Positions 1 to 6,392 of a DNA stretch of 9,868 nt are shown here, piece after piece. A model generated the notes under the pieces. That model had not been told where the DNA came from and searched no databases. It saw nothing but the letters and a program-made list of their open reading frames with translations. This stretch comes from DASTHV01 sp035718045. Lineage in GTDB: Bacteria > Patescibacteriota > Saccharimonadia > Saccharimonadales > UBA10212. Both the position numbers and the translations under genes were made by a program. Position 1 is the first letter of the stretch, and each line of letters opens with the position of its first letter. The stretch lies in the NCBI GenBank assembly GCA_035718045.1, contig DASTHV010000066.1, positions 1 through 9,868 on the forward strand. Reading direction: 5' to 3'.

Positions 1-78
1 AAAGCCGGCAAGATTCACGTAATCATTCAAGAAATTAAATCAGGTTCAAGTAATAGTTCAAACAACAGTGCGCCATAA
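1..78 (+). CDS. C-terminal end of an unidentified protein (5' end outside window)
   Basis: Frame 1 is open from the first base and ends with TAA at 76-78, giving 25 visible residues: KAGKIHVIIQEIK followed by a Ser/Asn-rich tail ending NNSAP. The first part alternates like a terminal beta strand, and the tail looks disordered. This is too little to name a family. The end overlaps the GTG start of ruvX by 11 bases, so the two genes are probably co-transcribed and translationally coupled. ruvX has no visible Shine-Dalgarno sequence of its own, which fits coupling. That this is a real gene end rests on the open frame, the overlap and the lack of any other space for an upstream ruvX signal. Confidence 0.6.
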   Translation, partial: KAGKIHVIIQEIKSGSSNSSNNSAP

Positions 79-487
79 CTTTGATGAATTCTTAGGAGTA
101 GACGTGGGCGAAGCTAAAACCGGTATAGCTAGAGGATCGAGCGCCGCGCGGCTAGCCCAGCCGCTTAAGTCCGTGGCGGCCACCGATGCTATCGAAGAGC
201 TGTCAACCTTAGCCGGCCAGTATAAGGTGTCAGGCCTAGTGGTCGGGCTGCCGCGCGGGCTGGAAGCTCAGGAAACGGATCAGACTAAACGAGTCCGAGC
301 CTGGACGAGTCAGGCAAAATCGCAGTTAAATCTGCCTTTTTACTGGCAAGACGAAGCCTTGACCAGCCAAAAAGCTGAAAGCTTAAAGCTGAAAGCTCAA
401 AGCCGGGTTGGTCTAGACGCCGTAGCCGCCGCCCTGATTCTGCAAGATTTCCTTGACACGCCGGAAAGTCAAAGGGTAAGGTGCTAA
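68..487 (+). CDS. ruvX: RuvX/YqgF family RNase H-fold nuclease (pre-16S rRNA processing / putative Holliday junction resolvase)
   Basis: The 139-residue product has the usual length and motif order of the YqgF/RuvX family. The first strand is LGVDVGEAKTGIA with catalytic-type Asp12. VVGLPRGLEAQET (58-70) matches the VVGLP-x-x-x-G signature. DEALTSQKAE (95-104) supplies Glu96 and matches the DERLTT-like motif. LDAVAAALILQDFLD (116-130) supplies the final acidic residue, Asp117. Family members are cytoplasmic; they are linked to 5' end maturation of 16S rRNA and were first proposed as Holliday junction resolvases. The start is GTG at 68; no earlier start fits, and no Shine-Dalgarno is visible, so translation may depend on the upstream gene that it overlaps by 11 bases. 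mltG follows after 3 bases, and a ruvX-mltG pairing is also seen in Firmicutes. The family call is firm; which of the two proposed roles applies here is not shown by sequence. Confidence 0.93.
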   Translation: MRHNFDEFLGVDVGEAKTGIARGSSAARLAQPLKSVAATDAIEELSTLAGQYKVSGLVVGLPRGLEAQETDQTKRVRAWTSQAKSQLNLPFYWQDEALTSQKAESLKLKAQSRVGLDAVAAALILQDFLDTPESQRVRC

Positions 488-490
488 ATA

Positions 491-1558
491 GTGAGACTAT
501 CCAAGAAAAAACTTAGAAATTTCAGATCCTGGCCGGTTATAGCGGCCGTCGTCATATTGTTGCTGGGCTGCGGATATCTGGGACTACGGGCTTGGTATAA
601 CCGTAACTTGGCGGCGGTTTCGTCTTCTACCCAAACCGTTTACTTCCCAGTTACAAGCGGTAGCAGTGTTCAGGAGATAGCCAATGATTTAAAAAACGCC
701 CATCTTATCCGCAGCGCAAGTGCTTTTGAAACCTATGTACGCAGCCGGCAAGCCTTTGCCTCACTGCAGGCTGGCACGTACGCACTGAGTCCATCTATGA
801 GCACTCCGCAGATAATCGACAAAATGGTCAAAGGTGAAGTTTCGCGCAGTTATTTGACCATCCTGCCGGGAAAAACAATTAAACAAATACGTCAAACATT
901 TAAGCAAGCGGGTTATGGAGATGCCGAGCTGGATGTAGCGTTTGACCCATCTACCTATCCCGACGAATCCGTCTTAAACAGTCTGCCTCCGGCCGCCTCA
1001 TTGGAAGGATTCTTATATCCGGACACCTTTCAGAAGGATGCCGATACTCCCGCCACGACGATTGTCCGCGAAAGTCTGGACGAGATGCAAAAACAGCTGA
1101 CAGCAGACATCGTTAACGGTTTTGTAGCCCAAGGATTAACTACCTATCAAGGGGTCACGCTGGCCTCGATTGTTTACAAAGAATCCGGTAATCCAACCTA
1201 TGATCCAGCAATCGCTAGGGTTTTTCTAAATCGATTAGCTAGCGGAATGGCCCTCGGTAGTGACGTGACGGCTATTTATGGAGCAATAAAAGATGGAGTG
1301 CCATTACCCGACAACACTACACAGGCTGACAACATAGCTATTGCCCATGATTCACCCTATAACACTCGGATTCACGCTGGTTTACCTCCGGGGCCTATTG
1401 ATAACATGCCGAGCGAGGCATTAAAATCAGTGGCTCATCCATCTAATAATGACTACTTATTCTTCGTAAATGGGAACGACTGCAAGATTCACTTTGCCCG
1501 CACGGAGACCGAGCATGAGCAGAATATCCAAAAATATGGTGCGGCAGAGTGTCAATAA
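491..1558 (+). CDS. mltG: Endolytic murein transglycosylase MltG (YceG-like)
   Basis: This 355-residue protein has a basic N-terminus, one membrane segment at about 14-34, then an extracytoplasmic YceG domain. MltG cleaves nascent glycan strands in the membrane-proximal wall and so helps set glycan length. Visible motifs are the LysM-like subdomain at about 50-117 (ending AGTYALSPSMSTPQIIDKMVKGEV-like), LEGFLYPDTF (171-180), ASIVYKES (225-232), VFLNRLASGMALGSDVTAIYG (244-264) and the C-terminal NTRIHAGLPPGPIDNM (291-306) with HPSNNDYLFFV. Glu231 lies in the active-site segment; the usual preceding Glu of (V)EKE is Tyr229 here. The GTG start at 491 is preceded by AAGGTG at 478-483 with good spacing. 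It lies 3 bases after ruvX in one operon. No hairpin terminator is visible after its TAA, so some read-through to the LysM-CHAP gene is possible. Confidence 0.94.
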   Translation: MRLSKKKLRNFRSWPVIAAVVILLLGCGYLGLRAWYNRNLAAVSSSTQTVYFPVTSGSSVQEIANDLKNAHLIRSASAFETYVRSRQAFASLQAGTYALSPSMSTPQIIDKMVKGEVSRSYLTILPGKTIKQIRQTFKQAGYGDAELDVAFDPSTYPDESVLNSLPPAASLEGFLYPDTFQKDADTPATTIVRESLDEMQKQLTADIVNGFVAQGLTTYQGVTLASIVYKESGNPTYDPAIARVFLNRLASGMALGSDVTAIYGAIKDGVPLPDNTTQADNIAIAHDSPYNTRIHAGLPPGPIDNMPSEALKSVAHPSNNDYLFFVNGNDCKIHFARTETEHEQNIQKYGAAECQ

Positions 1559-1614
1559 GCAAGCTCGTCAAGCGGTCAATAACAGATAGGAGTGGTCATT
1601 AATCAGAGTGTCTT

Positions 1615-1623
1615 TGGTATAAT
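1615..1623 (+). promoter_or_regulatory. Extended -10 promoter ahead of the LysM-CHAP gene
   Basis: TGGTATAAT at 1615-1623 is a perfect TATAAT with the TGn extension that can compensate for a poor -35. The hexamer 17 bases upstream (GTCATT-like, 1595-1600) is weak. Transcription would start near 1630, about 70 bases after mltG ends. The downstream leader (1630-1739) contains a small hairpin, TTGGCA-GCGC-TGTCAA at 1654-1669. A second TATAAA at 1716-1721 is an alternative, weaker -10. Inferred from sequence only. Confidence 0.6.
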
Positions 1624-1739
1624 ATTTAGGTCAGTAGCGGAGAACCCGGTCCCTTGGCAGCGCTGTCAAATGGAGCCTCAAGATTCGTAGGAATTTATTT
1701 TCGATAATCAGACCATATAAAAGTCGCCCCTCGGAGGCT

Positions 1740-2795
1740 TTGCTGGCTTTGGCTGGATCAACCAATAAAATCGATAAGTCCGCTCGCCGCCGATTGGTTC
1801 GGTGGGGGATTATCGGTGGCAACGTACTGCTTTTAATAATTGTCGGGACTTTTATCTTAGCGAACCGTTCGGCTAGCCAAACCGTTCGAGCCAGCACTTT
1901 AAGCGGGGCGATATCGACCGCTAGCTCCGCTGCGAATCCCATCGATACATTATCATCGGCCCAAATCGCATTGACAGCCGCTCAGTTGGCTCACCTATCA
2001 GAGTTGACGGCTATTCGTAATCAGGCGGACTCGGATAGTTTAGTTTTGAACGTGCCACCCAGCGATCTACCAACCTTAGCCAAACCGCAAATCGTTTCTA
2101 CCGCCGAAAAGTCCAAGCAAGACATCGTCCACTATGTAACTTTGCCAGGTGACACCATAGCCTCGTTGGCCGCCAAGTTTAATGTTACGGCTGATAGCAT
2201 CCGTTGGTCTAATAATCTTAGCGGTAACTCTGTGACCGCCGGTCTCAAGTTAGTAATTCCGCCGGTTAACGGTATCGTTTACACCGTAAAGTCTGGCGAC
2301 ACTCCCGCCAGCCTGGCAAATAAGTATTCGGCGGACGAGGGCCAAATTATCGCCTTTAACGACGCCGAAATTAATGGTTTGAAACCTGGCGAACAAGTGG
2401 TTATTCCTAACGGTAAAGTGGCGCCGGTGCTTAATTATGGCTCACTATTTTTCGCGAGCTATGGAGGTAATGGTTATGACTACGGCTGGTGTACCTATTA
2501 TGTGGCCTCCAAAGTGTCGGTGCCAACTAACTGGGGCAATGCTAATACCTGGGACGATTACGCCCGCCTGAGCGGCTGGACAGTCAGCAGCCGTCCGCCA
2601 GTACCATGGCATCCCGGCATAATCCTGCAGTCTGACAATATGAGCTTTTTGGGGCACGTCGCATACCTGGAAGACGTCTCGCCTGACGGCTCGATGATCA
2701 AATACTCTGATATGAACGGTCTGGCCGGTTGGGGCCACGTTGGCTACAGCGGTTGGGTCCCCGCCAGCACCTTCCAACACTACATCTATCACTAG
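1740..2795 (+). CDS. Membrane-anchored LysM-CHAP peptidoglycan hydrolase
   Basis: The 351-residue product has a basic stretch then one membrane segment (about 22-41), a Ser/Ala/Thr-rich linker (45-128), two LysM peptidoglycan-binding repeats (131-174 and 180-223) and a C-terminal CHAP domain (about 239-350). CHAP domains are Cys/His amidases or endopeptidases that cut peptide links in peptidoglycan. The likely catalytic residues are Cys251 in YGWCTYY and His306 in GHVAYLED, with the acidic third residue probably in YSDMNG (Asp324). It most likely acts outside the membrane in wall remodelling or division, in keeping with mltG just upstream. The start is uncertain: TTG at 1740 lies only 2 bases after GGAGG (1733-1737), TTG at 1749 lies 11 bases after it, and the frame is open back to 1638. 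An ATT at 1683 has GGAG (1672-1675) 7 bases upstream and would add 19 residues. Domain calls are strong; the N-terminus is not. Confidence 0.9.
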   Translation: MLALAGSTNKIDKSARRRLVRWGIIGGNVLLLIIVGTFILANRSASQTVRASTLSGAISTASSAANPIDTLSSAQIALTAAQLAHLSELTAIRNQADSDSLVLNVPPSDLPTLAKPQIVSTAEKSKQDIVHYVTLPGDTIASLAAKFNVTADSIRWSNNLSGNSVTAGLKLVIPPVNGIVYTVKSGDTPASLANKYSADEGQIIAFNDAEINGLKPGEQVVIPNGKVAPVLNYGSLFFASYGGNGYDYGWCTYYVASKVSVPTNWGNANTWDDYARLSGWTVSSRPPVPWHPGIILQSDNMSFLGHVAYLEDVSPDGSMIKYSDMNGLAGWGHVGYSGWVPASTFQHYIYH

Positions 2796-2810
2796 CCGAA
2801 GGCTAGTGAT
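2788..2810 (+). terminator. Hairpin at the end of the LysM-CHAP gene, possible terminator
   Basis: ATCACTAGCC (2788-2797) and GGCTAGTGAT (2801-2810) are perfect inverse complements, giving a 10-bp stem with a GAA triloop. The stop codon lies inside the left arm. Only a short T run (2810-2812) follows, then ACC, so it is either a weak intrinsic terminator or a 3'-end stabilising hairpin. Read on the opposite strand the loop becomes C(UUCG)G, a very stable tetraloop. Confidence 0.6.
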
Positions 2811-2928
2811 TTACCAATTCTCAATTAGCATTTTTCAATTAATTTTCATTAGTCATTTGCCAGAATTGGTGAATGTAAAATGATAAATAACTGGTAAGTG
2901 GTAAATGTAAAATGTAAAATTCATTCAT
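2811..2928. repeat. AT-rich spacer of degenerate short repeats with an inverted pair
   Basis: This 118-bp spacer is far richer in A+T than the flanking genes. Its left half repeats CAATT/CATT-type words on one strand; its right half repeats AATGTAAAAT (from 2872 and from 2903, the latter partly duplicated) and GGTAA words. ACCAATTCT (2813-2821) and AGAATTGGT (2862-2870) are a perfect 9-bp inverted pair enclosing 40 bases. No ORF is credible here. It may be a decayed repeat element or simply promoter-bearing filler; one copy in one window cannot decide this. Confidence 0.5.
2892..2920 (+). promoter_or_regulatory. Possible obgE promoter giving a near-leaderless transcript
   Basis: TAAAAT at 2915-2920 is a five-of-six match to the -10 box, and TGGTAA (2892-2897), 17 bases upstream, is a poor -35. 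The predicted transcription start is about 2927, two bases before the ATG at 2929. No Shine-Dalgarno sequence precedes that ATG, which fits a leaderless mRNA. In so AT-rich a stretch a chance -10 match is quite possible. Confidence 0.35.
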
Positions 2929-4206
2929 ATGTTCGTAGATAGAGTTAAGGTGAGTATCAGGGCTGGCAAAGGTGGCGACGGCCTGGTTAGCTTTCGCCGG
3001 GAAAAATTTATATCCAAAGGCGGTCCGGACGGTGGCGACGGCGGCAAGGGCGGCGATGTTATCTTAGTAGCCAGCCGGAACCAAAATACACTTGCCGACT
3101 TCCGCTACAAAAAACTGTTGCAGGCTAAAAACGGTCAATCGGGCGGCAAACGTCGCCGTCACGGCAAAAACGGCGAAAATTTGACCGTGAATATTCCTAT
3201 TGGTACCTCCGTAATAGACATAAACGATGGAGTTCTGGCGGATTTGACCCAAGACGGTCAATCGGTAATTATTGCCGCCGGCGGCAAAGGCGGTTTTGGC
3301 AACGCCCACTTCACCAGCTCGACCCGCCAAGCACCGCGGGTGGCCGAAAAAGGCGAAGCCGGCGAGTCGTTGGAAGCGACTTTCGAGCTAAAAATGATCG
3401 CTGATGTGGGCATCGTCGGCCTGCCTAACGCCGGAAAATCAACCTTACTTTCCGTAATCAGTAACGCCAAACCCGAAATCGCCGATTATCCTTTTACGAC
3501 TTTGCACCCGAATTTGGGAGTAGTAGATATTGATTCCAAAAACAGTTTGCTGTTCGCCGACATTCCAGGACTAATCGAAGGCGCCAGCCAAGGCAAAGGC
3601 TTGGGCGATGAGTTTTTGCGTCATGTAGAACGCACTAGTGTCCTGCTTCATTTAATTGATGTTTATTCCGAAGATATTCAGTCCAGTTACCGTACGGTTA
3701 CGCAAGAATTATCAGACTATAAGATCGATCTAAGCCGCCGCCCGCAAATTGTTACTTTAACTAAAACCGAAGGCCTGGACGCTAAACAACTCAGCGCCAA
3801 ACTTGCCAAGCTTAAAAAAATCGTACCCAAAAACACTCCGGTAGTATCCATTTCCAGCGCCAGTCGGCAGGGAGTAGACGAGCTACTATGGATTGTGCTC
3901 AAGCAGGTAGATAAGGAGCGTAAAAAAACGGCGTTACAAACTAAAAGTGAGGAATTACCGGTCATCCGGCTTGAGGTTCAAGACTCCGATTGGCGGGTCG
4001 AAAAGTCAGACAAAGAATTTATAGTTACCGGCCGCAAGCTAGAGCGTTTTGCTGCTCGCACTAAATTTGGTGACGCGCCGTCCGAGGAGCGCCTGCGCGA
4101 CATTATGCGCAAAACAGGTATTCTGCGCGAGCTAGAACGGCAGGGAATAGAACCCGACCAAACTATAACTATCGGCCAGCCGTCAATCGGTCAGTTAGAG
4201 TACTAA
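2929..4206 (+). CDS. obgE: Obg/CgtA family ribosome-associated GTPase
   Basis: Obg GTPases bind the large ribosomal subunit and link its assembly to cell state. The 425-residue product has the three expected parts: a glycine-rich Obg domain (1-158, with GGPDGGDGGKGGDV at 31-44), a GTPase domain (about 159-332) and a C-terminal OCT domain (about 345-425, FIVTGRKLERF at 364-374). GTPase motifs are G1 GLPNAGKS (164-171), switch I YPFTTL (187-192), G3 DIPG with LIEGA (211-219) and G5 around SSAS (309-312). The G4 position reads TKTE (278-281) where NKxD is usual, so both base-recognising residues are replaced by similar ones; this may be a lineage trait. The start ATG at 2929 is right for the family (MFVDRVKV) but lacks a Shine-Dalgarno. 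The TAA overlaps the 3' end of the convergent EEP gene by 4 bases, with no terminator between them. Confidence 0.97.
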   Translation: MFVDRVKVSIRAGKGGDGLVSFRREKFISKGGPDGGDGGKGGDVILVASRNQNTLADFRYKKLLQAKNGQSGGKRRRHGKNGENLTVNIPIGTSVIDINDGVLADLTQDGQSVIIAAGGKGGFGNAHFTSSTRQAPRVAEKGEAGESLEATFELKMIADVGIVGLPNAGKSTLLSVISNAKPEIADYPFTTLHPNLGVVDIDSKNSLLFADIPGLIEGASQGKGLGDEFLRHVERTSVLLHLIDVYSEDIQSSYRTVTQELSDYKIDLSRRPQIVTLTKTEGLDAKQLSAKLAKLKKIVPKNTPVVSISSASRQGVDELLWIVLKQVDKERKKTALQTKSEELPVIRLEVQDSDWRVEKSDKEFIVTGRKLERFAARTKFGDAPSEERLRDIMRKTGILRELERQGIEPDQTITIGQPSIGQLEY

Positions 4207-4940
4207 ATCTCTAACTCGACCAAAATCGGCAAATGATCTGAGTACTTAGTCTGAATGATCTTACTTGAAATGATACTAATATCTTTGGTCGCAAATACAT
4301 AATCTACCCGCCACTCCAGGCCTTTGGCGTCAAATCCCAGAAAACTGAAAGGAATCGTGGTAAAAGTGGGCTTGGAATCCGGCGGCCCAGCTGAAACCAG
4401 GTGTTTCTCAATCGTTTTGATAATTTCCGTCTTGGGCGCCGAATTAAAATCGCCGGTAATAATGTAGTTTGATTCTTTACTTTCAATTACCCTCATCAAT
4501 TTTTCTGATTGCGCCAGCCTGTCCGGGGTGTCGGTGAAGTAGGGGGCGAATGACAAGTGGGTGGTGCCAACTGTTAAGTTGTGGCCGCTGACGTCCAAAG
4601 TAACTTCGATATAAATTCTTTGCTCGTGCTGGTTGTCTGATGTCGGGTTAGGACCATTCCATAAATCTACCCGCTTGCGGTTGGATAATGGAAATTTTGA
4701 GAATATGGCGTTGCCTAGCTTTAGGTTTTCGCCAGACTTGCCGATAATGTCGGCGGTTTCTAAATAGTGCTGTTTATAGATATTGGTAAGTCCGCTCAAA
4801 AGTTCCTTTGAGTTAGGATTTTTATCACTTATTTCCTGGCAGCAAAAAATGTCGGGATTAATTCGTTGTACAAGCGATAAGATATTTTCGGCTTTTTCTT
4901 GGTAGAGAATATTCCAGTGCAAAAGCTTAATTTTGGCCAT
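4203..4940 (-). CDS. Endonuclease/exonuclease/phosphatase (EEP) superfamily hydrolase
   Basis: The 245-residue protein carries the full EEP metal-dependent phosphodiesterase motif set: HWNIL (Asn10), CCQEI (Glu36), GNAIFSKFPL (76-85), TTHLS (His128), GDFN (Asp164, Asn166), WRVDYVF (Asp213) and SDHLP (Asp235, His236). The superfamily includes exonuclease III/APE1 DNA-repair nucleases, DNase I, sphingomyelinases and inositol phosphatases. No signal peptide or membrane segment is seen, so it is probably cytoplasmic, which favours a nucleic acid or nucleotide substrate. It lacks features that would let me call it exonuclease III itself. It converges on obgE with a 4-base overlap and diverges from sbcB with 21 bp between ATGs. 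There is no Shine-Dalgarno; a TATAAT lies 7 bases ahead of the ATG, suggesting a leaderless transcript. The superfamily call is firm; the substrate is unknown. Confidence 0.9.
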   Translation of the reverse strand: MAKIKLLHWNILYQEKAENILSLVQRINPDIFCCQEISDKNPNSKELLSGLTNIYKQHYLETADIIGKSGENLKLGNAIFSKFPLSNRKRVDLWNGPNPTSDNQHEQRIYIEVTLDVSGHNLTVGTTHLSFAPYFTDTPDRLAQSEKLMRVIESKESNYIITGDFNSAPKTEIIKTIEKHLVSAGPPDSKPTFTTIPFSFLGFDAKGLEWRVDYVFATKDISIISSKIIQTKYSDHLPILVELEI

Positions 4941-4961
4941 TGCTGATATTATAAACCGAAG
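4941..4961. promoter_or_regulatory. Shared divergent promoter between the EEP gene and sbcB
   Basis: Only 21 bp separate the two ATG codons. The gap holds ATATTATAA (4946-4955 region). Read on the minus strand it gives a perfect TATAAT (4953 down to 4948), 7 bases before the EEP ATG at 4940. Read on the plus strand it gives TATTAT (4947-4952, one mismatch), 9 bases before the sbcB ATG at 4962. With standard spacing, starts fall at about 4941 (minus) and 4959 (plus), leaving 5' leaders of 0-3 bases. Neither gene has a Shine-Dalgarno or a good -35. The elements overlap, so the two polymerases should compete. Confidence 0.55.
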
Positions 4962-6392
4962 ATGACGTTTTATTTTTATGACCTGGAGACAAGTGGGTTT
5001 TCAGCGCGCAACGACCGGATAATGCAATTCGCCGGCCAGCGGACTGATTTGGAATTAAACCCAGTTGGCCAGCCGGATAATATTTTGATAAAAATGACGC
5101 CGGATATCTTGCCGCAACCGGATGCCGTACTGGTACATGGAATTACGCCTCAAAAAACCCTAGCCGACGGAATCAGTGAAGCAGAATTTACAAAATACTT
5201 AACAAGTCAAGTATTTACACCGGACACGATTAACGTCGGCTACAACAATCTGCGCTTTGACAATGAATTTATCCGCTTTACTTTCTGGCGTAATTTCCAT
5301 GACGCCTATGAATGGTGCTGGAGAGAGGGTTGCAGTACCTGGGACTTATTAGATGTCGTACGTATGACCAGGGCTCTGCGGCCGGACGGTATCAAATGGC
5401 CGTTCGCGCCGGACGGCAAGCCCAGTAATAAGCTGGAATACCTCAGCTCGGTCAATAAACTGGATCACGCCGATGCCCACGATGCCCTAAGCGACGTTAA
5501 GGCATCGATTGCCGTGGCTAAACTTATCCGTAAAAATCAACCAAAGCTATTTGAATATTTGCTAATTCATCGCGACAAGAAAAAGATAATACCGCTAGTA
5601 ACTAGCGGCCAGCCGGTTGTTTACACCAGCGGACGTTACCCTAGCGAGTTTCAAAAAACTACCGTAGCCGTGATGGTGGCAGAGAATGAGACTAAGTCCG
5701 GCGCTTTGATGTACGACCTTAGGATCGATCCAGATGAATTTAGTGGTTTGTCAGCCAGCGAACTAGCTAAACGTTGGTCGGCTCGTGGCGAAAGTGCACC
5801 TTACTTTCCGGTCAAGCTGCTTAGCTATAACAAATGTCCGGCCATAGCGCCCATGAATGTATTGGACGATGCTAGCGCCGAGCGGTTGCAACTCCATAAA
5901 GAATTGCTGGATAACCACCTTAAAAAACTTAAAAAGGCCGCCGATTTTGGCGACAAACTGCTAAAAACCATGGATATGATGTGGCCCAAGCGCAAAGTAG
6001 AGCTAATGGCCAACCCGCAGACCGTAGACAGTCAGTTATATGACGGCTTTATTAACGATGATGACAGAACCCGGGCATCGGCTGTCCGGGCTGCCGGCGC
6101 AGATGGCATAAGTAAACCGGGATTGGAATTTAAAGATCAAAGGCTCAATGCATTGCTGCCGCTTTATAAAGCCCGTAACTTTCCAAAAACGCTTAGCGAC
6201 TCCGAGACGAAGGCTTGGGAATCCTTCCGGCGCCAAAAACTGTTAGATGGCGGCGACAGCAGCAAGACCGCCAACTTCTTCAATCGGCTGGACGAGCTAG
6301 CTAAAACGCCTGGTATGGACCAGCCAAAGCAATACATCTTAGAAGAGTTGAATTTGTACGCCCAATCAGTCTTGCCTATACCGGAAGATTGA
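4962..6392 (+). CDS. sbcB: Exodeoxyribonuclease I (SbcB family), 3'-5' ssDNA exonuclease
   Basis: At 476 residues it is nearly the length of E. coli exonuclease I (475) and shares motifs along the whole chain. The N-terminal DEDDh exonuclease domain (1-190) shows FYDLETSG (Asp7, Glu9), ITPQ (61-64), GYNNLRFDNEF (Asp100), WDLLDVVR (127-134), ALRPDGIKWP (138-147) and HADAHDALSDV (His173, Asp178). The SH3-like and C-terminal parts show VKLLSYNKCPAIAP, DSQLYDGF and KARNFPKTL, all typical of SbcB. The enzyme degrades single-stranded DNA from 3' ends in recombination and mismatch repair. ATG at 4962 puts the first catalytic Asp at residue 7 and follows the shared promoter almost directly. TGA is the stop here, at the expected family length. 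The last 17 bases overlap the convergent small membrane-protein gene. All catalytic residues are present. Confidence 0.96.
   Translation: MTFYFYDLETSGFSARNDRIMQFAGQRTDLELNPVGQPDNILIKMTPDILPQPDAVLVHGITPQKTLADGISEAEFTKYLTSQVFTPDTINVGYNNLRFDNEFIRFTFWRNFHDAYEWCWREGCSTWDLLDVVRMTRALRPDGIKWPFAPDGKPSNKLEYLSSVNKLDHADAHDALSDVKASIAVAKLIRKNQPKLFEYLLIHRDKKKIIPLVTSGQPVVYTSGRYPSEFQKTTVAVMVAENETKSGALMYDLRIDPDEFSGLSASELAKRWSARGESAPYFPVKLLSYNKCPAIAPMNVLDDASAERLQLHKELLDNHLKKLKKAADFGDKLLKTMDMMWPKRKVELMANPQTVDSQLYDGFINDDDRTRASAVRAAGADGISKPGLEFKDQRLNALLPLYKARNFPKTLSDSETKAWESFRRQKLLDGGDSSKTANFFNRLDELAKTPGMDQPKQYILEELNLYAQSVLPIPED

Noticed and set aside
1630..1739. c-di-AMP (ydaO-type) riboswitch upstream of the wall hydrolase
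   Set aside because: The GCGGAGAACCC and GGCAGCGC words first suggested it, but I cannot match the conserved class consensus or its pairing scheme, and the stretch may be coding.
2445..2792. 115-residue open frame on the minus strand within the CHAP domain
   Set aside because: The plus frame has clear LysM and CHAP motifs, while the minus frame has none.
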